64,000 nucleotides of DNA from Mucilaginibacter sp. PAMC 26640 (GTDB taxonomy: Bacteria; Bacteroidota; Bacteroidia; Sphingobacteriales; Sphingobacteriaceae), in assembly GCA_001596135.1 (NCBI GenBank), contig CP014773.1, positions 3,472,001-3,536,000 of the forward strand, in the 5' to 3' direction. The notes beneath the pieces are model-generated. The model was given only the letters and a program-made list of their open reading frames with translations, was not told the DNA's origin and ran no database searches. Positions 26,011-35,552 of the stretch are shown in pieces. A program made the translations under genes and the position numbers. The first letter of the stretch is position 1, and each line of letters opens with the position of its first letter.

Positions 26011-26658
26011 CTATATCAAGTCGTTTTTAACGGCAAACATCACCAGGCCGGCAGTATTACGAACCCCAATTTTATCAATGAGGCGCTGCCGGATACCTTC
26101 AACCGATCGGGCGCTCAAGAATATTTGTTTACTTATTTCCAGCGCAGTTTTCTCCTCGCATATCAGTTTTAATACCTCCATCTCACGCTCCGTAAATTCT
26201 ATTTGCTGATTAAATGATGGTTTGTTGATACCTTTTATCAGCAATTTTTTGATAAGCGCTTTGTTTACGATGTCATTAAAATAGTAGCCGTTTTCATGTA
26301 CCGCATAGATCGATTTTCTTATTTCGTCGGGCTCAGCATTTTTTAGGAGATAGCCACTGGCACCGTTCTCCATTAAATGAATTATAAATTTGGGGTCATC
26401 GTACATGGTTACTGCCAGCACCTTAATGGTGCTGTGCCGCTTTTTCACTTCGCGGGTTGCCTCTATGCCATCCATCCCCGGCATTTTTAAGTCCATTAAA
26501 ATCACATCCACATATTGCTTTTCCAGCCTGTCTATTAATTCAAAGCCATTTCCGGCTTCAAAAACCACCTGTAGATTGCGGTCGGGTTTTAGGCCAACCT
26601 TTAAGCCATCGCGAAAAATAGCATAATCATCGGCAATGGCAATCCTGATCTTTTCCAT
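26011..26658 (-). CDS. Response regulator, NarL/LuxR family
   Basis: 215 residues. The receiver domain has acidic D10/D11, phospho-acceptor D56 in VILMDLKMPGMDG, the Thr in VLAVTMYDD and Lys in GYLLKNAEP. The LuxR-type HTH covers ~148-210 (FTEREMEVLKLICEEKTALEISKQIFLSARSVEGIRQRLIDKIGV). It starts one base after the kinase stop, so the two form a cognate pair. It ends 23 bases from the convergent chrA gene. Confidence 0.94.
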   Translation of the reverse strand: MEKIRIAIADDYAIFRDGLKVGLKPDRNLQVVFEAGNGFELIDRLEKQYVDVILMDLKMPGMDGIEATREVKKRHSTIKVLAVTMYDDPKFIIHLMENGASGYLLKNAEPDEIRKSIYAVHENGYYFNDIVNKALIKKLLIKGINKPSFNQQIEFTEREMEVLKLICEEKTALEISKQIFLSARSVEGIRQRLIDKIGVRNTAGLVMFAVKNDLI

Positions 26659-26659
26659 A

Positions 26660-27466
26660 TCAATTAATTGTTAATGTAGGAATGGTGATTTGAATAGCGT
26701 AGGTAGTATCTTCTTTTATAAATGTGATTTCTCCTTGTAAGAGGTAAATACGGTTTTGAATATTTTTTAAGCCCAGGCCGGAACTAATATAGCGCAATTC
26801 TTCGAAAACTTGCTGTGTTAATCCGGCGCCATTGTGTATCACTTTTAATACTAAAATATTGTTGTTGTAAACCGAACTTATGCGAATGATAGTGGGAGAT
26901 GCGTATTTGAAAATATTATTAAGCAGTTCCTGAGTAATGCGGTAAATTGCCAAATCGTTTTGCGGAATGAGGGTTGTATAGCTGTCATCAAGTGAGGTAG
27001 TAATGGCCACTGCCGAATTATCTGACAGTTTTTCTGTAAAATGTTTAATGGCTTCGTTTAGTCCAAATTCTTTCAAAATATACGAATGCAGTGTGTGTGA
27101 AATTCCCCTGATCTTACTTATGGCCTCATCCAGCAGCGTGTTGCCTTTTTCGTATAATACCTTACTGTCGGCACCTACTTTTTCAATTTCGATCATTCTG
27201 AAATGCAATTTAGAAGAGGCTAACAAAGCGCCCACTTCATCATGCAATTCCTCTGCAATGCGCTGTCTTTCTGTTTCCTCACTTCGTACCGCCGCTTCAA
27301 CCAGGTGAAACTGCTGCGCTTTTTGCATCACGTGCACCTCTTGCTGGTACTGCAGTTTTTTACGCTGCGACAAAATAAAAATGATAAGAAAGCTGATGAA
27401 GAGCATAAGCATGGCAGCAATACCCACAACCAGCAGTAACCGTATATCATTGTTTGCCGGATTCAT
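26660..27466 (-). CDS. Sensor histidine kinase, NarX/DesK type
   Basis: 268 residues. One transmembrane helix (~9-33) is followed by a short cytoplasmic linker, the HisKA_3 dimerisation helix with phospho-acceptor H75 in RIAEELHDEVGALL, and an HATPase domain with N-box QELLNNIFKYA (~165) and SGLGLKNIQNRI (~230). The G1 box reads HNGAGL instead of DNGxG. There is no periplasmic sensor domain, so the signal probably comes from membrane partners such as the co-encoded protein upstream, whose gene overlaps this start by 20 bases. Confidence 0.92.
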   Translation of the reverse strand: MNPANNDIRLLLVVGIAAMLMLFISFLIIFILSQRKKLQYQQEVHVMQKAQQFHLVEAAVRSEETERQRIAEELHDEVGALLASSKLHFRMIEIEKVGADSKVLYEKGNTLLDEAISKIRGISHTLHSYILKEFGLNEAIKHFTEKLSDNSAVAITTSLDDSYTTLIPQNDLAIYRITQELLNNIFKYASPTIIRISSVYNNNILVLKVIHNGAGLTQQVFEELRYISSGLGLKNIQNRIYLLQGEITFIKEDTTYAIQITIPTLTIN

Positions 27467-28106
27467 AAAAGCATTTGGCTATAAAAAGGTTAAGGATGAT
27501 GAAAGATATGTTATGTACCGACCATAAACTGATAGCGAATGCCTGCATCCGGATGGTGAGCTCGTTGTATAACAAAAAAATAAAAAAGTTGATGGTGGTG
27601 TATATGCCCAACCCGGTTACCAGCCAAAAATCCGGCGTAAAAATGTTTACTTCTACATTTTCGGTTATTTTGAAAAGGTAGTACTGAAGCGTATAAAATA
27701 GTAAGCAGAAAGCTTCTACCGATAGTAGTCTGCTGCTAAACTGCCAATAATTAAAAAACCGCTCAAAGAAGCCAAAGTTTATGACCAAAAATAACAGGAA
27801 GACGAGCGGAACACTTATTTTCATCCAAACGATAAAAGGTTGATTAAGCCGGAGGAAAAACAAACTGAACAAAAATAACCGGATAACCGAGTGAATATTG
27901 TAAAGGTAGTTGTTGGAATTGATGGCCGCAGGGATATATGCCCGGAATTTCCAGGTAATGTCTATAGCTATATTTATAAACAGAGCGAGCCATAAATAAA
28001 TAACAACCGGCCTGTAAGCTGCCGGTTGTTTTTTATAAAAAAGTAAAGGGATAAACAGAGCCCAAACTTCCGACCAATCTATTAATAACGATAGGATGTG
28101 AAGCAT
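27447..28106 (-). CDS. Multi-pass membrane protein of unknown function
   Basis: 219 residues with about six or seven hydrophobic helices and aromatic-rich loops; no enzymatic motif is recognisable. It overlaps the start of the histidine kinase by 20 bases and follows the 160-residue gene by 9 bases, so all four are one operon. Because the kinase lacks an extracellular domain, this protein is a plausible sensory or signal-relay partner; that is inference from position only. Confidence 0.75.
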   Translation of the reverse strand: MLHILSLLIDWSEVWALFIPLLFYKKQPAAYRPVVIYLWLALFINIAIDITWKFRAYIPAAINSNNYLYNIHSVIRLFLFSLFFLRLNQPFIVWMKISVPLVFLLFLVINFGFFERFFNYWQFSSRLLSVEAFCLLFYTLQYYLFKITENVEVNIFTPDFWLVTGLGIYTTINFFIFLLYNELTIRMQAFAISLWSVHNISFIILNLFIAKCFYESGKQ

Positions 28107-28115
28107 CGGTAAAGT

Positions 28116-28598
28116 TTACTTAGTCATGGTTGCAGGTGGCGAAGGGTTGGTAGGCACTGTAGGGTCGCCGGTGTTTACTTCGGTATCAGAATTGCCAACG
28201 CTAGTATAGGCCACAACATTGTAGTAGAGATAGTTGGTTTCGGTAAGTGCCGGAGTAAATAATAAAAAGCCGTGCGGATTAGTACTTTCGCCATTTTGAT
28301 AGCCAATCAGCGTTTTCATATCGGCTATAGTAATGTAATTGTTAGACATAATTACTTCCCCGTTTACCAGAAAAGCCTGATCGCGATAGGGTTGTAAAAC
28401 GGTAGTGAATGCGCTGTATTTGTACTGAGTTGGTGGAACAAACATTCTGCCATGCGAAATTAGTTGCATATAGCCATCACCATCAGTACAGATGTTTGAA
28501 AATACAAAATCTGTAATGTCTGGGCAGTTGTCAATCATGGCCACAACATCAAGAATATTGTAGCGTAAATAATAGAATTTAATTGGGTTTTGTTTCAT
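28116..28598 (-). CDS. Hypothetical protein, first gene of the two-component operon
   Basis: 160 residues, no signal peptide or membrane segment. It contains alternating polar/hydrophobic strands with many Tyr and Asn and ends in a Pro/Thr-rich low-complexity tail (GDPTVPTNPSPPATMTK). I do not recognise the family. It lies immediately upstream of the membrane protein, kinase and regulator genes and likely shares their transcript. Confidence 0.65.
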   Translation of the reverse strand: MKQNPIKFYYLRYNILDVVAMIDNCPDITDFVFSNICTDGDGYMQLISHGRMFVPPTQYKYSAFTTVLQPYRDQAFLVNGEVIMSNNYITIADMKTLIGYQNGESTNPHGFLLFTPALTETNYLYYNVVAYTSVGNSDTEVNTGDPTVPTNPSPPATMTK

Positions 28599-29179
28599 GA
28601 TAATTTAAAGGTTGAATTTGTTTTTGAGTTAGGTTTTTAAGTTGCACTGCTTAATGTTTAATTATTTAAGCCGCGCCCCTTATCACCAAATCTAAGGTAA
28701 GCATTGTGCAGTTTGATGCGTATAAATACGCATTTATAAAAACAGGTATTTATACACAGATTATAATTTGTGCAGGTAATAATTAATTCGCAGAAATGCT
28801 TTGAGTAAGAAGTATTATGCGATAGTATTTACGCTGCTATTGGTGTAATTAAGCTGATTGATACTTGAGTTTTTTACGCTACTAAAAGGCTGCAAAAATG
28901 CTTAACACGTCAGTTCAAAGTGCAATTAAAGCGGGAATATTTAGTGACGGTTTAAATAAGAAGTCAAAAGTTTAAGATGATGCTGCACGTGCTATTTACA
29001 AATAAGCAGCAGTGCTCCACATAGCCACGCCGTGTTTCACAAAGGTAAAGTTGCGCATAACAAACACGCACAAGCCGTATAGCTATTTAATCCATAAAAA
29101 TGTTTAAGCTGCTATACGTTTTAATGGCATAGCAGCTTAAATTTAAAAGGACAAGATGCATTTAGTAGAAAGGGTGGAA
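28599..29179. other. 581-bp AT-rich intergenic region
   Basis: No credible gene. It should hold the promoter of the minus-strand 28598-26011 operon at its left and the dnaB terminator at its right. ATGCGTA/TACGCAT (near 28723-28740) makes a short tight hairpin. A 25-codon frame at 28898-28975 has no support. Confidence 0.55.
29103..29141 (-). terminator. Probable terminator after dnaB
   Basis: TTTAAGCTGCTAT (29103-29115) and ATAGCAGCTTAAA (29129-29141) form a perfect 13-bp stem with a 13-base loop. Read on the minus strand it follows the dnaB stop by ~40 bases and is followed by CATTTTTAT. Confidence 0.65.
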
Positions 29180-30739
29180 TTAAAACGGAGGCTCATCCTC
29201 CATATCGTTCATACTGGAAGGGCGAATAATAAAATTGCTTTGCTTCTCAAAATCCTGAGATGGTGCAAGGCCGGCAAAAGCATTGCCTGCCTGAGAGAAA
29301 CTGTCAATACTTGTTTCTAAATCCTGGAACTTCACGTATTTACCTACAAACTTCAAACGTACCCGTCCGGTTTCACCGTTACGGTGTTTGGCGATGATTA
29401 CCTCACCAACACCCTGTGTAGGGTTATTATCTTCATCCACATCTAGTCCGTAATATTCCGGGCGGTAAAGGAACAATACCATATCTGCATCCTGCTCGAT
29501 AGAACCCGATTCACGCAAATCTGATAACATTGGCCTTTTCGAACCACCTGGTCTACTTTCCACTGCTCGACTTAACTGCGATAGCGCGATAACCGGCACA
29601 TTCAATTCTTTGGCTACTGATTTGAGGGCACGGGAAATACTACCAATTTCCTGCTCGCGGTTACCGCCACCTGCTTTGCCTTCGCCTTTACCGTGCATCA
29701 GCTGCAGGTAATCGACGATGATCAGTTGTATATCATGCTGTGATTTCAAACGCCTGCATTTAGCTCGAAACTCGAAGATGTTCAATGCGGGTGTATCATC
29801 TATGATCAGGGGGGCAGCTTCCAGACGGCCAATTTTGGAGTGGATCTGCTGCCATTCCCATTCTTCCAAAGTTCCTTTACGAATCTTTTCTTGCTCTATC
29901 TCAGTCTCGCCGGAAATTAAACGATTAACCAATTGTACCGAGGACATCTCCAGGGAGAATACCACAACGGGTTTATTAAAGTCGACGGCGGCGTTACGTG
30001 CGCAGGTTAGTACGAAGGCTGTTTTACCCATCGCAGGGCGGGCAGCGATGATCACCAAATCAGACTTTTGCCAGCCGGAGGTCATGCGGTCCAAATCAGT
30101 AAAGCCGGAAGCTACGCCCGTTAAGCCATCTTTTTTATCTTTAAGCGCTTCAATTTCTTTTAAAGCCTCATTCATCAAATCATCCATCTTGCGGGAATCG
30201 CGACGGAGGTTGTTTTGGGCTATCTCGAAAAGATTCTTTTCGGCTTTATCCAGCATGTCTAAAACGTCGCTGGTGTCTTCGTAAGCGCTGTTGATCACAT
30301 CTGTAGAGATGCGGATCAGTTCGCGCTGTATAAATTTTTGAATGATGATCCGCGCGTGGTATTCAATATTAGCCGCGGATGCTACGCGATTGGTCAATTC
30401 CGTAATATAATAAGCACCCCCAACCATCTCCAATTCACCCTGCTGCCGCAATTGGGCGGTAACTGTGAGAATATCCACGGGCGATGTTTTTTCAAACAGC
30501 GTGTGGATGGCCTGGAAGATCTTTTTATGAGCCTCTACATAAAATACATCCGGTTTTAGGATATCAATTACCGACGAAAGCGCATCTTTTTCAAGCATGA
30601 GTGCACCTAGCACGGCTTCTTCCAAATCTCGCGCTTGCGGCTGTAGTTTACCTGCACCTGCGTAAGGAGTAGGGGCGGTGAGGCGGCTTCTGCGGTCGGT
30701 ATTGGTTTTATTATTAGGGGCGTCGTTCTCAAAAATCAT
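29180..30739 (-). CDS. dnaB: Replicative DNA helicase
   Basis: 519 residues. Hexameric helicase that unwinds DNA ahead of the replication fork. The N-terminal domain (~35-140, DLEEAVLGALMLEKDAL) precedes a linker helix and the RecA-like motor: Walker A ARPAMGKTAFVL (~233-244), Walker B LIIVDYLQLMHG (~340), and the conserved SRALKSVAKELNVPVIALSQLSRAVE and SDLRESGSIEQDADMVLFLYR blocks. A -7 box lies six bases before the ATG. The gene is divergent from rlmB. Confidence 0.97.
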   Translation of the reverse strand: MIFENDAPNNKTNTDRRSRLTAPTPYAGAGKLQPQARDLEEAVLGALMLEKDALSSVIDILKPDVFYVEAHKKIFQAIHTLFEKTSPVDILTVTAQLRQQGELEMVGGAYYITELTNRVASAANIEYHARIIIQKFIQRELIRISTDVINSAYEDTSDVLDMLDKAEKNLFEIAQNNLRRDSRKMDDLMNEALKEIEALKDKKDGLTGVASGFTDLDRMTSGWQKSDLVIIAARPAMGKTAFVLTCARNAAVDFNKPVVVFSLEMSSVQLVNRLISGETEIEQEKIRKGTLEEWEWQQIHSKIGRLEAAPLIIDDTPALNIFEFRAKCRRLKSQHDIQLIIVDYLQLMHGKGEGKAGGGNREQEIGSISRALKSVAKELNVPVIALSQLSRAVESRPGGSKRPMLSDLRESGSIEQDADMVLFLYRPEYYGLDVDEDNNPTQGVGEVIIAKHRNGETGRVRLKFVGKYVKFQDLETSIDSFSQAGNAFAGLAPSQDFEKQSNFIIRPSSMNDMEDEPPF

Positions 30740-30745
30740 AGCTTA

Positions 30746-30753
30746 CAAAAATA
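30746..30753 (-). promoter_or_regulatory. Bacteroidota -7 box for dnaB
   Basis: The minus strand reads TATTTTTG, matching TAnnTTTG, six bases before the dnaB ATG, implying a leaderless or near-leaderless message. Confidence 0.5.
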
Positions 30754-31016
30754 TACAAAATAAGCTCGCGGAGGTCCGATTTTTCGCTAACATCACAATT
30801 TATAACTTAATGAAAACGGTATCAGTTATATAAATTTAAGCCAATGTTATCAACGCCACATGTTAATAAGTTGTTGATTGTTTTATAAAATGCTTTAAAT
30901 GAGATGCATATAATAATGTTAATAAAAGTTCGCAAATGTTAAGTATGTGGTTATGTTGAATTTTAATGACCAAAACGGGTGACCAGTTCAATAAGCGTTA
31001 AATGACTTAATATAGC

Positions 31017-31024
31017 TACTTTTG
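31017..31024 (+). promoter_or_regulatory. Bacteroidota -7 box for rlmB
   Basis: TACTTTTG, a perfect TAnnTTTG match, 22 bases upstream of the rlmB ATG. Confidence 0.55.
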
Positions 31025-31046
31025 GTCTGAATTCAATGTTGAAAAT

Positions 31047-31817
31047 ATGACGTATAATACGAAGCCGGTGCGCGAAGGAAACCAAATGGTTTTCGGCATC
31101 CGGGCTGTGATAGAAGCTATACTGGCCGGTAAAGAGATCGAAGCTTTATACACCCAGCGGGGGTTGGGAGGCGGATTGTTGAACGAGCTGCGCGATGTGA
31201 TGAATGAATATCAGATCACGGCTCAGCAGGTTCCGGTAGAGAAGCTGAACCGGATCACCATGAAGAATCACCAGGGCGTTATTGCGTTTATTTCGCCGAT
31301 AACTTATCAAAAGGTTGAGAATATTGTACAAGACGTATTTGAACGGGGTGAGGTGCCGCTGATACTGGTGCTGGATAGTATAACGGATGTACGCAACATG
31401 GGCGCTATTGCGCGTACTGCAGAATGTGCCGGGGTGCACGCAATTGTTATCCCAGCAAAAGGCTCCGCGCAGATCAACCCAGATGCCATCAAAACTTCAG
31501 CGGGTGCACTGTATAAGATCCCTGTTTGCCGTCACGATAACTTCATGCAAACCGTAAAGTTTTTACAGGAATCGGGCCTGCAATTGGTATGTTGTACCGA
31601 AAAAACCAGTGAAGATATCTACACGCCAGACTATACTGCCCCAACAGCCATCATTATGGGCTCGGAAGAAGATGGTATCCGCAATGATATAATCCGTATT
31701 GCAGATCATTTGGCTAAAATCCCCATGTTTGGGGAAATTGAATCTTTGAACGTTTCGGTCTCCACTGCTGTGATCCTATATGAGGCGATCAGGCAGCGGG
31801 TGCAAGCCGCTCCCTAA
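31047..31817 (+). CDS. rlmB: 23S rRNA (guanosine-2'-O-)-methyltransferase RlmB (SpoU family)
   Basis: 256 residues. Methylates the ribose of a conserved guanosine (G2251 in E. coli numbering) in the peptidyl-transferase region. The N-terminal L30e-like RNA-binding domain covers ~14-90 (MVFGIRAVIEAILAGKEIEALY). The SPOUT domain has motif 1 LDSITDVRNMGAIARTAECAG (~110-130), motif 2 AIIMGSEEDGI (~197-207) and motif 3 IPMFGEIESLNVSVSTAVILYE (~222-243), forming the trefoil-knot SAM site. Monocistronic, closed by a bidirectional terminator. Confidence 0.95.
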   Translation: MTYNTKPVREGNQMVFGIRAVIEAILAGKEIEALYTQRGLGGGLLNELRDVMNEYQITAQQVPVEKLNRITMKNHQGVIAFISPITYQKVENIVQDVFERGEVPLILVLDSITDVRNMGAIARTAECAGVHAIVIPAKGSAQINPDAIKTSAGALYKIPVCRHDNFMQTVKFLQESGLQLVCCTEKTSEDIYTPDYTAPTAIIMGSEEDGIRNDIIRIADHLAKIPMFGEIESLNVSVSTAVILYEAIRQRVQAAP

Positions 31818-31864
31818 ATAATGTAAGAGCATTCGACTTTAAAATTTTGGAATTAAATAAACAA

Positions 31865-31892
31865 GAAACGCCAGGCAAGTGCCCGGCGTTTC
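31865..31892. terminator. Bidirectional terminator between rlmB and manC
   Basis: GAAACGCCAGGC (31865-31876) and GCCCGGCGTTTC (31881-31892) pair with one mismatch around a 4-base loop. T-rich sequence follows on both strands, so it can serve both convergent genes. Confidence 0.7.
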
Positions 31893-31951
31893 TCGTTTAG
31901 ATTGCAAAAGTTTGCTCTTTATGTGCAGAGGGTGCTTGCCCTCGGTTGTTA

Positions 31952-33037
31952 TTAAATATACTTCGTTCCAAACTTATTCTTCACATCCGCCACTACCTGT
32001 TTGATATTCTGCTCCTGGTCGCGTGGGCAGATCAGTAATGAATTATTACTTTCCACCACGATGAAGTCGTGCAGCCCTTGCAAAATAACTAGTTTTTCAC
32101 CGGGTACGTTTACCATACAATTGCTGCTATCGTACATAATTACCTTTTCTGAAGGAATTACTGCGTTACCGACATAATCTTTATCGGCCAGCTGGTAAAT
32201 CGAGGCCCAGGTGCCTAAATCGCTCCAGCCAAATTCCGAAGGAAGCACATATACGTTAGCTGCTTTTTCCATGATGCCGTAATCAATAGAAATATTGATA
32301 CAGCGCTGATAGATCTTATGTACAAAAGAGCGTTCCTCTTCGGTATTGTAAAATGGTCTGGCTTCTGCAAATATTTCATGCATCTCGGGCAAGTAGCTGT
32401 TGAACGCATCAACTATAGCCTTTGCCGACCATACAAAAATACCCGCGTTCCATAAAAAGTCCCCGCTTTGAATAAATGTCTTGGCAATGTCCACAGTGGG
32501 TTTTTCAGTAAATGTTTTTACTTTATGAAACTCCTCATTGATCGTATTCTCGGTATATTGTATATACCCGTAGCCGGTATCCGGGCGGGATGGCTTAATG
32601 CCTAAAGTCACCAGGCAATCTTTTTCGGTAGCCGTTTTCAGAGATTTCTCAATAGCAGTTATAAATGCGGCTTCGTCCAAAATCAGGTGATCGGAAGGGG
32701 CAACAATAATAGCAGCATTTGGGTTTATACTTTCTATTTTAAAACAGCCATAAGCAACACAGGGTGCTGTGTTACGCATCACAGGTTCGGTCAGGATCTG
32801 TTCATCGGCCATATCCGGTAATTGTTGTTTTACAAGTCCGGTATAGCTATCGTTAGTTACAACAAAAATATTTTCTTTAGGGCAAACCTTCAGGAAACGG
32901 TCGTAAGTGTTTTGAATAAGCGTTTTGCCGGTTCCCAGGATATCGATAAATTGTTTAGGGTGTGATGTTCTGCTGATTGGCCAGAAGCGACTGCCAATTC
33001 CGCCTGCCATGATTATGGCATAATTGTTTTTATTCAT
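31952..33037 (-). CDS. manC: Mannose-1-phosphate guanylyltransferase
   Basis: 361 residues. Makes GDP-mannose from mannose-1-phosphate and GTP, a precursor for fucose/mannose-containing polysaccharides. The nucleotidyltransferase signature MAGGIGSRFWPISRTSHPKQF lies at ~11-31; EPVMRNTAPCVAYG (~83) , VAPSDHLI (~111), TFTEKPTVDIA (~172) and GDFLWNAGIFVW (~190) are all present. It is the short form without the phosphomannose isomerase domain of bifunctional AlgA/ManC. It may supply the exopolysaccharide operon at 41.4-54.6 kb although it is not adjacent. Confidence 0.93.
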   Translation of the reverse strand: MNKNNYAIIMAGGIGSRFWPISRTSHPKQFIDILGTGKTLIQNTYDRFLKVCPKENIFVVTNDSYTGLVKQQLPDMADEQILTEPVMRNTAPCVAYGCFKIESINPNAAIIVAPSDHLILDEAAFITAIEKSLKTATEKDCLVTLGIKPSRPDTGYGYIQYTENTINEEFHKVKTFTEKPTVDIAKTFIQSGDFLWNAGIFVWSAKAIVDAFNSYLPEMHEIFAEARPFYNTEEERSFVHKIYQRCINISIDYGIMEKAANVYVLPSEFGWSDLGTWASIYQLADKDYVGNAVIPSEKVIMYDSSNCMVNVPGEKLVILQGLHDFIVVESNNSLLICPRDQEQNIKQVVADVKNKFGTKYI

Positions 33038-33275
33038 GTTGCGAGTAAAGATTTTTTATTTGGTAAACACATCCTAAAAGTGTACATTAATTTGTAAATT
33101 TAGTATTAAATAAAACTAAATATTTTAGGCTTCAAAATACCACTGGTAAACCTGCCAAATAAACAAAATGTTTTTAGCAGAATAATCATTTTTATATAAA
33201 ATTTTTAACAGAAGTAGCCGTTTAGTAATAAATTTTTGTTATTTTGAACATAATTTTCAAACGTACAAGTAAATA

Positions 33276-35474
33276 ATGATAGAAACGAAAAAGTCGCTTT
33301 TTGACAACCTGCAAAATTTCTTCGGGTTCGATAACTTCAAAGGTGAGCAGGAAGCGATTATAACTAATATTTTAGCGGGTAACGATACCTTTGTGATTAT
33401 GCCTACCGGTGGCGGCAAATCCATGTGTTATCAACTTCCGGCCTTAATGAGCGAAGGCACAGCGATTGTGATCTCTCCGCTTATCGCATTGATGAAAAAT
33501 CAGGTAGATCAGCTAAGAGCCTTTGGCGGATCTGACAGTATAGCACATTTTTTAAACTCCTCCCTAACCAAAGCGGATATTATCAGAGTGAAGGACGATG
33601 TATTGAGCGGAAAAACCAAGCTCTTATATGTTGCGCCCGAATCACTGACCAAGCAGGAAAATGTTGACTTTTTAAGGCTCAATCAAGTATCGTTTGTAGC
33701 AGTAGATGAAGCCCATTGTATTTCTGAGTGGGGGCATGATTTTCGCCCGGAGTACCGAAAGATCCGCCAGGTGATCAGTAATATTGGTGACGATATCCCT
33801 ATTATTGCTTTAACCGCAACGGCTACTCCAAAAGTTCAGCAGGATATCCAAAAAAATCTGCAGATGAATAATGCGACTGTGTACAAGTCGTCCTTCAACA
33901 GATCAAACCTGTTTTATGAAGTAAGGGCCAAGCGCACGGCCATTAAAGAAATTGTAAAATTTGTAAAACAGAACCAGGGCAAATCCGGCATTATTTATTG
34001 CCTGAGCCGTAAAAAGGTTGAAGAAGTTGCAGAAGCGCTTAACTTAAACGGTGTAAAGGCCTTGCCTTATCACGCGGGTCTGGATCCGAAAGTACGTGCA
34101 GACACACAAGATAAATTCCTGATGGAGGATGTTGACGTAATTGTAGCTACCATCGCTTTTGGGATGGGGATAGATAAGCCAGACGTTCGTTATGTGATAC
34201 ACCACGATATGCCCAAAAGCATGGAGGGTTATTACCAGGAAACCGGCCGTGCGGGCCGCGATGGTGGAGAAGGTGTTTGCGTAGCATTTTATTCGGGCAA
34301 GGACATTGATAAGCTGCAGAAGTTTATGAAAGATAAGCCTGTTGCCGAGCGCGAAATAGGCACCCAGATCCTGAAAGAAGTAATTGACTACGCAGAGTCT
34401 TCGGTTTGTCGCCGCAAGCAGCTGCTGCATTACTTTGGTGAAAACTTTAATGAGGCGGGGTGTAACTGCATGTGCGATAACTGCAGCGCTCCCAAAACGC
34501 ACTTTGACGGCGAAGAGCATTTGCACAAGGCGTTAAGCCTTATTAAGCTGATTGGTGAGAAATTTGACGATTGCCATATCATCAATATCCTGATGGGTAA
34601 AGATGATGCGCAGGTTAAAAATTACCAGCACGATAAGCTGAGTGACTATTTTGGCACCGGTATAGCTGACGGGCAAAACCTTTGGAACTCTCTGTTGCGC
34701 CAGGCATTATTAAGCAATTTCCTGGCTAAGGATATAGATCATTATGGCTTGCTGCATTTAACCAAATCCGGCCATGCGTTTTTAGAAAACCCTTACAGTA
34801 TCCGTTTTGTGCTTAACCGTGAAATGGGGCCAACAGATGAGGACGAAGCAGAAGACGGGCCTAAACAAGGCGGCGGTGCGCTGGATACTCAACTTTTGCA
34901 AATGTTGAAAGATCTGCGCAAGAAGATTGCCAAGCAGAAGGCTTTGCCGCCATTTGTTATTTTTCAGGATCCATCGCTGGAGGAAATGTGTACGCATTAC
35001 CCTATCAATACCGAGGAGCTTAAACAGATCTCTGGTGTAGGTGCTGGTAAGGCTCTTAAATTTGGAAAGCCCTTTACAGATCTGATCCAAAAATATGTGG
35101 ATGATAACGATATCGACCGGCCGGTTGATATGGTGATCAAAAGCGCTGCAAACAAGTCTGCTTTAAAAGTATTCATCATTCAAAATATCGACCGACATCT
35201 TAATCTGGATGATATTGCTGCATCTAAAGGATTAACTTACGAAGAGATCCTGAAGGAAGTGGAAACCATCGTAAACTCGGGTACCAAATTAAATTTGAAC
35301 TACTACATTGATGAATTGATTGATGAGGATAAGCAGGAAGAGGTATATGATTACTTCAAATCTGCCGAGGTAGATTCGATAGACGATGCGCTGGTTGATT
35401 TGGGGCCGGACGATTATACCCGCGAAGAAATACAATTGATGCGGATTAAATTCGTGTCTGAAGTAGGGAACTAA
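33276..35474 (+). CDS. recQ: ATP-dependent DNA helicase RecQ
   Basis: 732 residues. 3'-5' helicase in recombination and repair. Walker A MPTGGGKSMCYQ (~42-52), DEAH box AVDEAHCISEWGHDFRPEY (~141-159), motif VI QETGRAGRDG (~318), the RQC zinc site with four cysteines (VCRR...GCNCMCDNC, ~380-410), a winged-helix domain, an HRDC domain (~545-615, LKDLRKKIAKQKALPPFVIF) and an extra C-terminal helical domain (~640-732, DIAASKGLTYEEILKEVETIV). The extra domain makes it longer than E. coli RecQ (~610) and is usual in Bacteroidota. Monocistronic, with a strong terminator. Confidence 0.96.
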   Translation: MIETKKSLFDNLQNFFGFDNFKGEQEAIITNILAGNDTFVIMPTGGGKSMCYQLPALMSEGTAIVISPLIALMKNQVDQLRAFGGSDSIAHFLNSSLTKADIIRVKDDVLSGKTKLLYVAPESLTKQENVDFLRLNQVSFVAVDEAHCISEWGHDFRPEYRKIRQVISNIGDDIPIIALTATATPKVQQDIQKNLQMNNATVYKSSFNRSNLFYEVRAKRTAIKEIVKFVKQNQGKSGIIYCLSRKKVEEVAEALNLNGVKALPYHAGLDPKVRADTQDKFLMEDVDVIVATIAFGMGIDKPDVRYVIHHDMPKSMEGYYQETGRAGRDGGEGVCVAFYSGKDIDKLQKFMKDKPVAEREIGTQILKEVIDYAESSVCRRKQLLHYFGENFNEAGCNCMCDNCSAPKTHFDGEEHLHKALSLIKLIGEKFDDCHIINILMGKDDAQVKNYQHDKLSDYFGTGIADGQNLWNSLLRQALLSNFLAKDIDHYGLLHLTKSGHAFLENPYSIRFVLNREMGPTDEDEAEDGPKQGGGALDTQLLQMLKDLRKKIAKQKALPPFVIFQDPSLEEMCTHYPINTEELKQISGVGAGKALKFGKPFTDLIQKYVDDNDIDRPVDMVIKSAANKSALKVFIIQNIDRHLNLDDIAASKGLTYEEILKEVETIVNSGTKLNLNYYIDELIDEDKQEEVYDYFKSAEVDSIDDALVDLGPDDYTREEIQLMRIKFVSEVGN

Positions 35475-35491
35475 TCAGCTGATCTTATATA

Positions 35492-35528
35492 AAAAACGGC
35501 AAAGGCTTTAAGCTCCTTTGCCGTTTTT
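35492..35528. terminator. Bidirectional terminator between recQ and the A2M gene
   Basis: AAAAACGGCAAAGG (35492-35505) pairs perfectly with CCTTTGCCGTTTTT (35515-35528) around a 9-base loop, giving a T-run on each strand. It serves recQ (+) and the convergent alpha-2-macroglobulin gene (-). Confidence 0.88.
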
Positions 35529-35552
35529 GCGTTTATGGGCTGCTGCGGGATA

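Larger units (their letters stand above)
30740..31046. other. Divergent promoter region between dnaB and rlmB
   Basis: 307 AT-rich bases with a -7 box for each gene at its two ends. The 8-mer GACCAAAA (30968-30975) is mirrored by TTTTGGTC (31020-31027) over the rlmB -7 box; a 44-base spacer makes an operator role speculative. Confidence 0.6.

Noticed and set aside
26660..27466. Histidine kinase G1 box with His instead of Asp
   Set aside because: HNG in place of DNG is seen often in kinases of this type in Bacteroidota, so I do not read it as loss of function.
28898..28975. 25-codon frame in the 581-bp gap
   Set aside because: No promoter, no recognisable sequence, too short to separate from chance.
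30968..31027. GACCAAAA/TTTTGGTC mirrored over the rlmB promoter as an operator
   Set aside because: Eight-base arms 44 bases apart occur by chance easily in AT-rich DNA; no regulator is linked.
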